From assembly GCF_039542345.1 (NCBI RefSeq), contig NZ_BAABHY010000005.1, positions 62,001 through 126,000 on the forward strand: 64,000 bases of DNA, written 5' to 3'. Shown in pieces: positions 25,801-35,292 of the stretch. The notes beneath the pieces are model-generated. The model saw only the letters and a program-made list of their open reading frames with translations. It had not been told where the DNA came from and did no database searches. Each line of letters opens with the position of its first letter. The stretch's first letter is position 1. The position numbers were made by a program, and so were the translations under genes. This stretch comes from Orbus sasakiae (GTDB lineage Bacteria; Pseudomonadota; Gammaproteobacteria; Enterobacterales; Orbaceae).

Positions 25801-27183
25801 TTATAATTTCTCTTGTGCTTTCGCTTTTTCTTTAAGCAGTTTATCAATAATTTTTTTATGGATACCGCCAAAACCGCCATTACTCATCACTAAGATGACA
25901 TCATTTGGTTTGACCGTTTTAGTAATCATATCAACCAATAAATCAATGTCACCCGACCAGTGGGCAGGCTGAATACACTCATCGACAACATCCGAAACTA
26001 ACCAAGGTAAATGTTCGGGTTGATAGATAAAGACTTCATCTGCACGTCCTAATGAAGGCGCGATTTCATCTTTACACACCCCCAGTTTCATGGTGTTAGA
26101 GCGGGGTTCAAGGACGGCTAAAATTCGCTTGTTCGAGCCCACTTTACTGCGTAAGGCTTCAAGTGTCGCTAAAATAGCGGTTGGATGGTGAGCAAAGTCG
26201 TCATATAACTGCACGCTATCGACTTGCCCATATAACTCTAAACGTCGCTTAGCATTATTAAATGAAGATAAAGCCTTACACGCATCTTCAATTGGAATCC
26301 CCACGTTACGCGCGGCGGCAATTGCCATTAGCGCATTATGCATATTATGTTCACCAACCAGTTGGTAATTCACCTCACCCACTAATTGATTATTCAGATA
26401 CACATTAAATTGACTTGCGTCATTACTGATTTTTTGAGCTTTCCAACCGGTTGTTGACTCGGTTTGAATTTGTTCACTCCAACAGCCTTTAGCTAAGACT
26501 TGTTTCAAGTTAACGTCATCTTGCGGCGAAATGATTAATCCTTTACTTGGCACTAATCGAACTAAATGATGAAATTGTTTTTGAATTGCGCTTAAATCAT
26601 CAAAAATATCAGCATGATCATATTCAAGATTATTTAAAATCAATGTCTTAGGGCAATAATGCATAAATTTCGAACGTTTATCAAAAAACGCCGAATCGTA
26701 TTCGTCCGCTTCAATCACAAAGAAGTTACCTTCACCAAGGCGCGCAGAGACCTCAAAATTACCTGGTACACCACCAATTAAAAAGCCTTGTTGATAATTA
26801 GACTGCTCTAAAATCCAGTTGACCATGCCCGCTGTCGTCGTTTTACCATGTGTACCAGCGGCAGCAATGACCCAACGGTCTTTAAGAACATTATCGTGTA
26901 ACCATTGCGGTGCTGAAATATAATTCATATTGTTATCAAGAATATATTCAACGCAAGGATTACCGCGTGATAACGAATTACCGATAATCACCAAATCAGG
27001 CACTGGCGACAATTGGCTTGGGTCATAGCCCTCAATAATTTGGATTTGCTCTTTTTCAAGTAGCGTGCTCATTGGCGGGTAAACGTTCTTATCTGATCCC
27101 GTGACTTTATGCCCTAATGAACGAGCAATCAGTGCAATTCCTGCCATAAACGTACCACAAATACCCAGAATATGAATGTGCAT
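25801..27183 (-). CDS. mpl: UDP-MurNAc:tripeptide ligase Mpl
   Basis: Recycles cell-wall peptide by joining L-Ala-gamma-D-Glu-meso-DAP to UDP-MurNAc; Mur ligase family, cytosolic. The start is set at ATG 27183 (MHIHILGICGTFMAGIA) because AAGGAAA precedes it and it matches the E. coli N terminus; an in-frame ATG 54 bases upstream lacks this support. Motifs are the ATP loop AAAGTHGKTTTAGM near residues 108-121, FFVIEADEYDSAFFDKRS, NNLEYDHADIF, and the C-terminal MSNGGFGGIHKK. 460 residues, normal length. Confidence 0.96.
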   Translation of the reverse strand: MHIHILGICGTFMAGIALIARSLGHKVTGSDKNVYPPMSTLLEKEQIQIIEGYDPSQLSPVPDLVIIGNSLSRGNPCVEYILDNNMNYISAPQWLHDNVLKDRWVIAAAGTHGKTTTAGMVNWILEQSNYQQGFLIGGVPGNFEVSARLGEGNFFVIEADEYDSAFFDKRSKFMHYCPKTLILNNLEYDHADIFDDLSAIQKQFHHLVRLVPSKGLIISPQDDVNLKQVLAKGCWSEQIQTESTTGWKAQKISNDASQFNVYLNNQLVGEVNYQLVGEHNMHNALMAIAAARNVGIPIEDACKALSSFNNAKRRLELYGQVDSVQLYDDFAHHPTAILATLEALRSKVGSNKRILAVLEPRSNTMKLGVCKDEIAPSLGRADEVFIYQPEHLPWLVSDVVDECIQPAHWSGDIDLLVDMITKTVKPNDVILVMSNGGFGGIHKKIIDKLLKEKAKAQEKL

Positions 27184-27258
27184 TGTTATTTCCTTTTTTC
27201 TTGTTATATCATTATTAAGCTTATTATACTCATTCAAATTTATCTTGAGTACTACTTC

Positions 27259-28995
27259 TTAATCGATTGCCCAAAGATGTCTTGCTAACAACGAGAGACT
27301 CTGATTTCCTCTAAATTCGTCCATTTCAAGATTATAAACAATTTTGACTTTTTTGACTGACTGATCGGGCCATACGCCGCGATCAATATTAAACACGATA
27401 CTGTTAACTAATGGGCCGCCATCAAGTGGCTCTAATACTAACTTGAGGTGTTTTTCAGCAATCAATTTTTGTTGATGTACTCTAAACTCGCCTTCAAAGA
27501 CTGGCTCAGGAAAACTTGCTCCCCAGGGTCCGCTGTCTTTTAAGAGTTTTGCCGTTGTAAGATTTAAAAATGCTTTTTCAACGACACCATCGGTTTCAAC
27601 CACATTTTCTAACGCAATATTATTGAGTACATTTGCCACTTCTTCGGTAAAGTACTGAGTAAAGGTGGCCAAGTCTTGCTCTGCGATGGTTAAACCTGCG
27701 GCCATCGCATGCCCACCAAAGCATACAATCAGTTTGTTATCACGCAAATTAACCCGTTCTAAAATATCGCGTAAATGAATTCCATTCACAGAGCGCCCTG
27801 ACCCTTTTAAGTAACCATCGTCGGTTCGCGCAAATGAAATCACGGGGCGGTAAAATCGCTCTTTAATTCGAGAAGACAGTACGCCAATCACCCCTTGATG
27901 AAATTCTGGGTGATAAATCACAAAACTATTGGGTACGACATCGGTTTGCTGTTCAAGCTGTTGAATAAATGCCAAGGCTTCTTGATGCATATTCTGCTCA
28001 ACATTTTTACGGGCAATATTAAGGTTTTCAAGAATTTCGGCAGACTCATAGGCATTTTGGTCGTCTTTTGCTAACAGTAATTCAACCCCTAATGACATGT
28101 GTTCCATTCTGCCTGCAGCATTAATGCGTGGAGATAAGTAATACGATAAATCCAGCGACGTGATGCGTTGTAAATTCTTTTTGGTAATCGCAACGAGCGC
28201 TTTAATGCCTGCACAGCAGCAACCAGCTCGAATTCGCGCCAATCCTTGCTGCACTAATATGCGATTATTTTGGTCGAGATCAACCACATCTGCGATGGTT
28301 CCTAATGCCACTAAATCAAGTAGATTGGCTAGGTTATACTCTTTCAATCGGCGTTGATTAAACCAATCATGCGCCCTTAAATGCGCTCGGAAAGCAAGCA
28401 TAAAATAGAATGTAACCCCCACACCCGCTAAATATTTTGATGGGAACGGGCAATGTGGTAAATTGGGATTAATAATCGCCTCGGCATCAGGTAACACATC
28501 TGGCGCTAAATGGTGATCGGTAATAATTACTTGAATATTATGCTGTTTTGCAAATGTAACAGCCTCAACCGCAGACACACCGTTATCAACCGTAATAATT
28601 AAATCAGCTTGCTTTTCAAGTGCCCTTTTTACGACGGATACACTCAGCCCATAGCCATCTTCAAACCGATCCGGAATAATATAACTGACATGTTTAATCC
28701 CAAACTGATTTAAGGCGGTCACAATTAATGCCGTACTGGTTGCCCCATCAGTATCAAAATCACCAACGATTAAAACGCGTTTTTCATTTACTGCTGCTTG
28801 ATACAGAATCTCAACCGCTTTATCCACGCCGGATAACTGCCCATAATTGAGTAACGCTTGAGTTGAATGGTTTAACTGTTCAGCCGAGGTAATGCCCCGC
28901 GCAATATAGATACGTTCTAACAAAGGATGATTGATCGATGTTAATTGAATGTCTTTTGTGGGAACGGCTCGCTGCTTTATTACAATATCGCTCAT
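27259..28995 (-). CDS. recJ: Single-strand DNA exonuclease RecJ
   Basis: A 5'-3' exonuclease of the DHH family in RecF-pathway recombination and mismatch repair. Its 578 residues match E. coli. Phosphoesterase motifs are VGDFDTDGATSTAL (about residues 76-89), ITVDNGVSAVEA, and ITDHHLAPD for the DHH triad. GRMEHMSLGVELLL and CFGGHAMAAGLTI belong to the DHHA1 domain, and a C-terminal OB fold follows. The Shine-Dalgarno is weak. It is last of the xerD-dsbC-recJ order conserved in Enterobacterales, with an 87-bp gap carrying an inverted repeat before it. Confidence 0.96.
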   Translation of the reverse strand: MSDIVIKQRAVPTKDIQLTSINHPLLERIYIARGITSAEQLNHSTQALLNYGQLSGVDKAVEILYQAAVNEKRVLIVGDFDTDGATSTALIVTALNQFGIKHVSYIIPDRFEDGYGLSVSVVKRALEKQADLIITVDNGVSAVEAVTFAKQHNIQVIITDHHLAPDVLPDAEAIINPNLPHCPFPSKYLAGVGVTFYFMLAFRAHLRAHDWFNQRRLKEYNLANLLDLVALGTIADVVDLDQNNRILVQQGLARIRAGCCCAGIKALVAITKKNLQRITSLDLSYYLSPRINAAGRMEHMSLGVELLLAKDDQNAYESAEILENLNIARKNVEQNMHQEALAFIQQLEQQTDVVPNSFVIYHPEFHQGVIGVLSSRIKERFYRPVISFARTDDGYLKGSGRSVNGIHLRDILERVNLRDNKLIVCFGGHAMAAGLTIAEQDLATFTQYFTEEVANVLNNIALENVVETDGVVEKAFLNLTTAKLLKDSGPWGASFPEPVFEGEFRVHQQKLIAEKHLKLVLEPLDGGPLVNSIVFNIDRGVWPDQSVKKVKIVYNLEMDEFRGNQSLSLLARHLWAID

Positions 28996-29023
28996 AATCT
29001 ACTTAATCTTTAATCATTATGAA

Positions 29024-29056
29024 AATAGAGCTATCAATTTGTTATCAAGCTCTATT
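29024..29056 (-). terminator. Hairpin between dsbC and recJ
   Basis: AATAGAGCT (29024-29032) and AGCTCTATT (29048-29056) form a 9-bp stem; the leftward strand continues TTTCAT. It may attenuate read-through from dsbC into recJ. Confidence 0.5.
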
Positions 29057-29082
29057 ATTTAATTTATCACAAATCAAAATGA

Positions 29083-29790
29083 TTATTTGCTATTTCTGTT
29101 GAGAATGTTAATTAATTCATTTGCTGGTACATAACCGGATAATAGCTGACCATTAGGTAAAATAATGGCTGGCGTACCTGAAATACCTAATTTACGTCCC
29201 ACATTGAATTGCATTTGAACATAAGGCACCATGCTTGATGCGGGTGAAATTTTACCGCCTTTATAAGCATTATCGAAAGCTTCTTTACGATCTTTAGTGC
29301 TCCAGATCGACTGCATATCTTTAGCCACTTGTGAATCCAGACCTTGTCGTGGGAACGCAAAATAGTGAACCGAAATACCTAAATCAAGATAGCTGTCGAT
29401 TTCTTGATGCAATTTTTTACAATAGCTACAGGTATAATCCGTAAAGACATAAATCGCGTATTTTTCATCTTTCGCTTGATAAACAATCGCGTCTTTTTCA
29501 ATCGTTGAGATTAATTTTAAATTGTCCGCATTAGCGATATTTTGTGGTGTAGCACCACGCATATCATAAATTGGGCCTTGTGTTAAAAATTTACCATCTT
29601 CAGTCACATAAAACACACCGTCTGGCGTGGTCACGCTTTTCATGCTATCAACTGGCGTATTGGTGATTTGGATATTCTCTTTGCTGTAACCGAGTTTTTC
29701 GAGAGTCGACATAATATCCGCATCTGATGCGTGAGCTTGGCCGATTAATAAACTTGATAATATGCTTAAAGTGATCGTTAGTTTTTTCAT
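29083..29790 (-). CDS. dsbC: Periplasmic disulfide isomerase DsbC
   Basis: Reshuffles wrong disulfides in periplasmic proteins as a V-shaped dimer. The ATG at 29790 is chosen (AGGACTC upstream; MKKLTITLSILSSLLIGQAHA is the signal peptide), giving 235 residues, the usual length. The N-terminal dimerisation domain is followed by a thioredoxin fold with FTDYTCSYCKKLHQE (C121-x-x-C124) and the cis-Pro loop GISGTPAIILPNG. The active site is CSYC rather than the common CGYC. The structural cysteine pair seen further along in E. coli DsbC is absent, as no other Cys occurs in the mature sequence. Confidence 0.94.
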   Translation of the reverse strand: MKKLTITLSILSSLLIGQAHASDADIMSTLEKLGYSKENIQITNTPVDSMKSVTTPDGVFYVTEDGKFLTQGPIYDMRGATPQNIANADNLKLISTIEKDAIVYQAKDEKYAIYVFTDYTCSYCKKLHQEIDSYLDLGISVHYFAFPRQGLDSQVAKDMQSIWSTKDRKEAFDNAYKGGKISPASSMVPYVQMQFNVGRKLGISGTPAIILPNGQLLSGYVPANELINILNRNSK

Positions 29791-29826
29791 TAAATGAGTC
29801 CTATTGTGTGTCTTCATTTGCGCTAA

Positions 29827-30723
29827 TCACGCCCGTGGATGGTGTTTTCTATGTAGCTGTTTTAAACGCTCGGTTGCTACATGAGTATAAATTTGTGTTG
29901 TTGATAAACTGCTGTGCCCAAGTAACATTTGCACAACACGTAAATCAGCGCCATGATTAAGTAAATGCGTTGCAAATGCATGGCGTAAAACATGGGGCGA
30001 TAATGCTTGCGTATCAATGCCCGTTAGTATTGCATAATATTTTATTCGATGCCAGAACGTCTGCCGCGTCATCTTATTGCCTAACCGACTCGGGAATAGC
30101 GTATCAGTGGGGCCCGCTTTTAGCAGATCATTACGGCTATATTTTAAATAATATTCTAACCAATAAACGGCCTCCTCCCCTAACGGGACTAAGCGTTCTT
30201 TGTTCCCTTTACCAATAATGCGCACAACCCCTTGCATTAAACTGACATCATTCAGTTCAAGGCCAACCAGTTCTGATACACGTAACCCAGTTGCATACAG
30301 TAATTCGAGCATCGCTTTATCACGGATTTCAAGTGGGTCTTCTGTATTTGGCGATTGTAACAGGGCTTCTACCTGTGATTCCGTTAAGTCTTTCGGCAAG
30401 TTCTTGGGTAATTTAGGTGACGATAACGAGGCTGATGGATCATCTTCACGGTATTTTTCACGATAAAGGTATTGAAATAAGCGCTTAATGGCACTTAATA
30501 AGCGCGCTGAACTGGTTGCTTTGTAACCTTCTTCAACGCGCTGCAATAAAAAATCCTGTAAGTGCATCGTTTGTGCCGTTAAAAATGTCACACCAAGATC
30601 AGAAAATGCTTTCGTTAACGCTTGTAAATCTAAACGATAAGACGCAATGGTATTGTCGGCCAGATTGCGCTCAAGCCACAACGAATCTAAAAATTGTTCT
30701 AACAATACCGTATCTTGCGACAT
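29827..30723 (-). CDS. xerD: Site-specific tyrosine recombinase XerD
   Basis: With XerC, resolves chromosome dimers at dif under FtsK control. It has 298 residues: an N-terminal SAM-like core-binding domain (LEQFLDSLWLERNLADNTIASY start) and a catalytic domain with YATGLRVSELVGLE (Arg), GKGNKERLVPLG (Lys), HVLRHAFATHLL (His-x-x-Arg), MLLGHSSLSTTQIYTHV (His and nucleophilic Tyr). The conserved xerD-dsbC-recJ gene order supports XerD over XerC or a phage integrase. Confidence 0.96.
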   Translation of the reverse strand: MSQDTVLLEQFLDSLWLERNLADNTIASYRLDLQALTKAFSDLGVTFLTAQTMHLQDFLLQRVEEGYKATSSARLLSAIKRLFQYLYREKYREDDPSASLSSPKLPKNLPKDLTESQVEALLQSPNTEDPLEIRDKAMLELLYATGLRVSELVGLELNDVSLMQGVVRIIGKGNKERLVPLGEEAVYWLEYYLKYSRNDLLKAGPTDTLFPSRLGNKMTRQTFWHRIKYYAILTGIDTQALSPHVLRHAFATHLLNHGADLRVVQMLLGHSSLSTTQIYTHVATERLKQLHRKHHPRA

Positions 30724-30738
30724 CTTATACTCACGACC

Positions 30739-31794
30739 TTAGTAAATGGTACGACTATTTCTAAAAAACAGTTTTTCAACGCCGCTCACCACATTTTTCG
30801 CAAATCGGTCAGCTAATTTCTTGCGTCTTTGATATTTGACGGCAATAATTTTATGTTGCTCAATCATCGACAAAATCACATCATCACTGGTGCCGATCTC
30901 ATCGACTAACCCTTTATCTTTGGCTTGCAGTGCAAACCAATGTTCACCGGTTGCAACCTCATCAATATTTAAATTAGGTCGATTCTCGGCCACAAAATCT
31001 TTAAATAATAGGTGAGTTTCTTCCAATTCTTGTTGGAATTTTTTACGACCTTCTTCTGTGTTTTCACCAAACATGGTTAAGGTGCGCTTATATTGTCCAG
31101 CAGTTTGTAGCTCAACATCAATTTCGTTCTTTTTCAGTAAGCGATGGAAATTTGGAATTTGGGCAACCACGCCAATCGATCCCACAATCGCAAATGGCGC
31201 GGCAATAATTTTATTAGCGGTACATGCCATCATATACCCCCCACTTGCGGCAACTTTATCGACAATCGCAGTTAAATGAATATCCCGTTGTCTAAAGCGC
31301 ATCAGTTGTGACGCGGCAAGACCATACCCATGTACGACTCCGCCAGGACTTTCAAGTTTTAACACAACCTTGTCTTGCGGTTTAATTACAGATAACACCG
31401 CACTGACTTCTTGCCTTAAATCTTCAACTTCGTGGGCATCGACACTGCCATTAAATGATAAGACATAACAGGTTGATTTTTCTGGCGGGTTATCTGCATC
31501 CGTATCTTGCGCTTGAGTCGGGATTTTTTGTGCTTGCTTAGCCTGTTTCTTTTCCCGTTTTTTGGTTTTCTTTTGGGTTTTATGAAACTGTTTGGCTTCA
31601 GCTTCGCTCATGATGCTAAGCTGCATATTCTCTTTCACATCTTGATACTCAAGTGTTAAATCTTTGATCTCAAGGCTACCTTGCGGTGCTGATTTTTTTC
31701 GTTGAACCAAAATAAACAGAAATACCACTAAAATTGCAATAACAACGGTCACTGTTTGTGCTAAAAAAACAATGTATTGTAAAAACCATTCCAT
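30739..31794 (-). CDS. sohB: Inner-membrane serine protease SohB (S49 family)
   Basis: A 351-residue membrane-anchored peptidase with an N-terminal membrane segment (about residues 8-30), a lysine-rich linker (KTQKKTKKREKKQAKQAQ), and an S49 domain. The catalytic serine lies in VAASGGYMMACTANKI, flanked by LESPGGVVHGYG. FALQAKDKGLVDEIGT is the region of the general-base Lys in SppA-like enzymes. Role in E. coli: suppressor of htrA defects, likely degrading misfolded periplasmic proteins. It lies 15 bp upstream of xerD. Confidence 0.92.
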   Translation of the reverse strand: MEWFLQYIVFLAQTVTVVIAILVVFLFILVQRKKSAPQGSLEIKDLTLEYQDVKENMQLSIMSEAEAKQFHKTQKKTKKREKKQAKQAQKIPTQAQDTDADNPPEKSTCYVLSFNGSVDAHEVEDLRQEVSAVLSVIKPQDKVVLKLESPGGVVHGYGLAASQLMRFRQRDIHLTAIVDKVAASGGYMMACTANKIIAAPFAIVGSIGVVAQIPNFHRLLKKNEIDVELQTAGQYKRTLTMFGENTEEGRKKFQQELEETHLLFKDFVAENRPNLNIDEVATGEHWFALQAKDKGLVDEIGTSDDVILSMIEQHKIIAVKYQRRKKLADRFAKNVVSGVEKLFFRNSRTIY

Positions 31795-31958
31795 AATTCA
31801 TGTCATCCTAAACAATAAATAATCTCATATCATAGCAGATTTAGCTTTAATGTAATGAATTTAGCGATTTTTTTACTTTATACTAGGTAAAAATTGAGAA
31901 AAAAAAGGCAAAATAAATCGGGTTATTTTGCCATTAATGTCTCTAAAAAGACCGAAAA

Positions 31959-32888
31959 TTAATATAAATTATTTTTCAAACGGTTAAAGAATTCATCCGT
32001 TGGACGATCAATATACACATCTTGTGCCAACGGTTTACTGCGCAGTGGTTTTAATACAAAATTCTTTTTCTCTTTTTTCAACAATGCAGGCTTGATATTT
32101 AAAATACTCTGTTGCAAACAATCTGGACATAGATTGTATTCATAGGTCAGCACATTAACACTTTTGGTGTCAGCATCAAGTGTCGCGGCCAGTACTTTGT
32201 GATTTTTGTAAAATTGCACATCTTGTAAAGCATCCGCATAGTGACCAACTTGACGGTTAGATAGTTGCTGCGTCAACGCTTCATCATCTCGTGTAATAAA
32301 TGAAAACGTTTTGTACCATTGCTGGCAACTTTCACAAAAATAGTTCACTTTTGTGGCAAGGACGGTTGGTGCTAAAAACCCAATCAATTCAACAAAATAC
32401 ACCAATGCGAGTAATCCTTCTGAAATCACTAAGCCACTGCTGCGTCGCCCACTACTTGAACTGGTGATCGTGATTTCACGGTAAGGAATAATGTCTTCTA
32501 ACATAATGTGGTATATTGCCATCGGATCAATGTAGAGTTCTAACCAGTAGAATATAAAGTCAGAGCCCGGTTCAAATTGCAGTGTAATAAACATGACAAG
32601 ATTGGCATAATAGGCCGATAAGCCAACCAATATGGCCATGACCATATTCACTATGCGGTTACGGCTTTTTGCCCGTTCAATCAATTGACGAATGATATAA
32701 CCGAGCACAAAAACCAGCCCCACGATTAAAACAAGATCTAAAATAATAATGGGTGAGTAATTAGATATCACCGCATATATTGCACCAACCGGGATAGCGA
32801 GAATGACACCGAATAGTGTAAATAAAATTGCAGATGATAATTGGTATTGATGACTTGGCACATAGTGTGTATTTTTTAGTATATCCAT
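31959..32888 (-). CDS. Membrane protein with split zinc-ribbon-like CxxC pairs, unknown function
   Basis: 309 residues from the ATG at 32888 (AGAGAA upstream; an ATG 33 bases earlier lacks support). There are about four hydrophobic segments: two near residues 20-70, one near 85-105, and one near 160-180. They are followed by a soluble C-terminal half with FCESCQQWYK and NLCPDCLQQS, two CxxC pairs that could form one metal site or a redox pair. A serine/arginine-rich patch (TSSSSGRRSSG) sits in the loop before the last helix. No family recognised. It stands alone between sohB and fhs. Confidence 0.7.
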   Translation of the reverse strand: MDILKNTHYVPSHQYQLSSAILFTLFGVILAIPVGAIYAVISNYSPIIILDLVLIVGLVFVLGYIIRQLIERAKSRNRIVNMVMAILVGLSAYYANLVMFITLQFEPGSDFIFYWLELYIDPMAIYHIMLEDIIPYREITITSSSSGRRSSGLVISEGLLALVYFVELIGFLAPTVLATKVNYFCESCQQWYKTFSFITRDDEALTQQLSNRQVGHYADALQDVQFYKNHKVLAATLDADTKSVNVLTYEYNLCPDCLQQSILNIKPALLKKEKKNFVLKPLRSKPLAQDVYIDRPTDEFFNRLKNNLY

Positions 32889-33099
32889 GATTATTCTCTT
32901 TTTTATTATTAATTGCATCATCGAATGGTGAGTTTTAAAAAGACCTTTCTCCCGTCGCTAGTCTATAAACGATAATATTGAAAGTCAATTTGATCTCAAA
33001 TTATCAATATTGCATTTGTTATTAGAATCTTGCGCCAATTTTTATTATACTATGCGACCTATGTGCTTTATTTTATTCCTTTAATATGAGAAAACCATT

Positions 33100-34812
33100 A
33101 TGACAAAGTCTGATCAATTGCTGGCTATTGAACAAATAGCGCAAAAATGTGGTATCGATAATGAATATTTAATTCCTCATGGCAAATACGTTGCAAAAGT
33201 TGATTTATCGATTATTGAAGCGAATAAACATAAGCCAGCAGGTAAACTGGTCCTGGTGACTGCCATCACACCAACCCCCTTAGGTGAAGGTAAAACCGTC
33301 AATACAATTGGCCTTAGCGAAGGCTTAAACTATATTGGTAAAAAAGCCATTGCCTGCATTCGTCAACCAAGCCTAGGGCCCGTATTTGGCGTCAAAGGTG
33401 GTGCTGCGGGTGGTGGGCTAGCTGAAGTGTTACCCATGGAAACCCTAAATTTACATTTAACGGGTGATATCCATGCAATCACAGCGGCCCATGATTTAGC
33501 CTCGGCCGCGCTGGATTCAAGACTTTATCATGAAGAACGTCTTGGTGAAGACTTTACCGCGCAAACGGGTTTAAAACGCTTAAATATCGATAAAAATCGA
33601 ATTATTTGGAAACGCGTAATGGACCACAACGACCGCGCTTTACGTCATATCACAGTAGGTGTCGGTGGTGGACTCAATGGCGTTGAACGTAGCGACGGCT
33701 TTGAAATCACAGCTGCCTCTGAATTAATGGCCATTTTGGCTTTAGCTAACGACTTACATGATATGCGTAAACGTATTGGTCGCGTTATTCTTGCGTATAA
33801 TACTGACGGTAATATCATTACCGCAGAAGATCTTGAAGTCGCCGGAGCCATGACCGTTCTACTTAAAAATGCCATCAATCCAAACCTGATGCAAACGGTT
33901 GAAAACACGCCTGTATTAATCCATGCTGGGCCATTTGCTAATATTGCTCACGGCAATTCATCGGTCATTGCTGATCGTGTTGCACTCCCTTTAGCGGATT
34001 ATGTTGTGACCGAAGCAGGCTTTGGATCTGATATGGGAATGGAAAAATTCTTTAATATCAAATATCGCCAATCAGGGATCACCCCATCATGTGTGGTGCT
34101 CGTGGCGACGGTACGTAGCTTGAAATCCAATAGTGGTAAATACAACATTAAACCGGGGCAACCGATTCCAAAAGAGATTTCTGAATCAAATGTTGAATTA
34201 CTCAAAATCGGGGCGGCCAATTTAGGCTGGCACATTCAAAATGCAAAAAGCTATGGCATGCCAGTGATTGTTGCCATTAACCGTTTCCCTCATGATAGTG
34301 ATGAAGAACTCGCCTTCTTACAGCAATATGCGTTACAACAAGGTGCATTTGCTTGTGAAGTCAGTGAAGTCTTTATGAAAGGGGGACTCGGTGCACAAGC
34401 ATTATCACAACATGTCGTTAAAGCCTGTGAACAAGCAAGCCAAGTCAAATTACCGTATCAAGATCAGGATAAATTAGCCGATAAAATCCAGCTCATGGCA
34501 AAAAAATACGGTGCAAATAAAGCCAACTTATCTGCGCAAGCACAAAAAGATATTGCCGATATTGAGCAGTTAAAATTGGATCATTTACCGCTATGTATGG
34601 CGAAAACGCCGATGTCAATCAGTGCCGATCCTAACCTTAAAAATGTCCCAACCAATTTTGATATCGATATTAGCCACCTTGCTGTTTCTGCAGGCGCAGG
34701 ATTTATTCGTGTCTATGCAGGTAATATCATGACCATGCCGGGACTGGGAACCAATCCCTCTTATCGTCATATTGATATTGATGATAATGGTAATATTGTT
34801 GGATTAAGTTAA
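33100..34812 (+). CDS. fhs: Formate-tetrahydrofolate ligase
   Basis: ATP-dependent activation of formate to 10-formyl-tetrahydrofolate, feeding purine and formyl-Met synthesis. A homotetrameric cytosolic enzyme; its 570 residues are close to the usual length. The P-loop lies in TAITPTPLGEGKTVNTIGLSEG (about residues 55-76). RQPSLGPVFGVKGGAAGGG, DMGMEKFFNIKYR (the FGADMGMEKF-type motif) and the C-terminal GNIMTMPGLGTNPSY are typical. It ends in TAATG, overlapping the ferredoxin start, so the two are translationally coupled. The gene is absent from E. coli K-12 but common in Gram-positives and some Pasteurellales. Confidence 0.95.
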   Translation: MTKSDQLLAIEQIAQKCGIDNEYLIPHGKYVAKVDLSIIEANKHKPAGKLVLVTAITPTPLGEGKTVNTIGLSEGLNYIGKKAIACIRQPSLGPVFGVKGGAAGGGLAEVLPMETLNLHLTGDIHAITAAHDLASAALDSRLYHEERLGEDFTAQTGLKRLNIDKNRIIWKRVMDHNDRALRHITVGVGGGLNGVERSDGFEITAASELMAILALANDLHDMRKRIGRVILAYNTDGNIITAEDLEVAGAMTVLLKNAINPNLMQTVENTPVLIHAGPFANIAHGNSSVIADRVALPLADYVVTEAGFGSDMGMEKFFNIKYRQSGITPSCVVLVATVRSLKSNSGKYNIKPGQPIPKEISESNVELLKIGAANLGWHIQNAKSYGMPVIVAINRFPHDSDEELAFLQQYALQQGAFACEVSEVFMKGGLGAQALSQHVVKACEQASQVKLPYQDQDKLADKIQLMAKKYGANKANLSAQAQKDIADIEQLKLDHLPLCMAKTPMSISADPNLKNVPTNFDIDISHLAVSAGAGFIRVYAGNIMTMPGLGTNPSYRHIDIDDNGNIVGLS

Positions 34813-35213
34813 TGACTCAGATATTTACCGCGTTTGTTGATGAAAGTAACTGTATTGGCTGTGGCAAATGTATTCGCGTTTGCCCCACCGATGCTATCGT
34901 GGGTGCAAAGCATGTTTTACATACGATTATCCCACAACTGTGTACATCTTGCGAAGAGTGCGTTAATGCATGCCCGACAGATTGCATCAGTTTGAAAACC
35001 CCTCATCAACCGATGACGGCCGAGCGTGAGCAGCAGTTAAAAATGCAAAAACAGCATCGCTTATCAGCCACTAAACCCATCGCCATTAAAATCGAAAATC
35101 CGGTGATGGTCCATACGCCATCACCCAATACTCAAGATCTGCGTAAACAGCAGATTGCCGACGCGATAGCACGTGTACAAGCACGCAAAAACTTAGCCAA
35201 TAAGCCGCGCTAG
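34812..35213 (+). CDS. Two-cluster ferredoxin resembling the RnfB/RsxB ferredoxin module
   Basis: 133 residues. Two complete [4Fe-4S] motifs are visible: CIGCGKCIRVCPTDAI (residues 15-30) and CTSCEECVNACPTDCI (about residues 45-60). AFVDESNCIGCGKCIRVCP and the DAIVGAKHVLHTIIPQLC linker closely resemble the C-terminal ferredoxin part of RsxB/RnfB. The N-terminal membrane anchor and the CxxCxxC domain of RnfB are absent. The rest is a charged, helix-prone tail ending in KPR. The ATG overlaps the fhs TAA. An electron-transfer partner is likely, but the redox enzyme it serves is not in the window. Confidence 0.85.
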   Translation: MTQIFTAFVDESNCIGCGKCIRVCPTDAIVGAKHVLHTIIPQLCTSCEECVNACPTDCISLKTPHQPMTAEREQQLKMQKQHRLSATKPIAIKIENPVMVHTPSPNTQDLRKQQIADAIARVQARKNLANKPR

Positions 35214-35259
35214 TTTTCGTTAAATAATTATCATAATAGGCAATTATAGTGTAAAAAAT
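35214..35259 (+). repeat. Dispersed intergenic repeat, copy B
   Basis: A 46-bp copy of the element seen at 12335-12379 and (inverted) at 47737-47781: TTTTCGTTAAATAATTATCA at the left and AATTATAGTGTAAAAAAT at the right, with a divergent middle. It begins 1 bp after the ferredoxin stop and its right end supplies the T-run of the terminator for the facing gene. Confidence 0.65.
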
Positions 35260-35287
35260 ACGCGCATCATCAGTCAGATAATGCGCG
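35251..35287 (-). terminator. Terminator of the CDF exporter gene
   Basis: CGCGCAT (35261-35267) pairs with ATGCGCG (35281-35287). The leftward strand then reads TATTTTTTAC. It lies just beyond the exporter stop. Confidence 0.8.
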
Positions 35288-35292
35288 GTAGG

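Noticed and set aside
29827..30723. Integrase of a mobile element
   Set aside because: The tyrosine recombinase is XerD by sequence and by the xerD-dsbC-recJ gene order.
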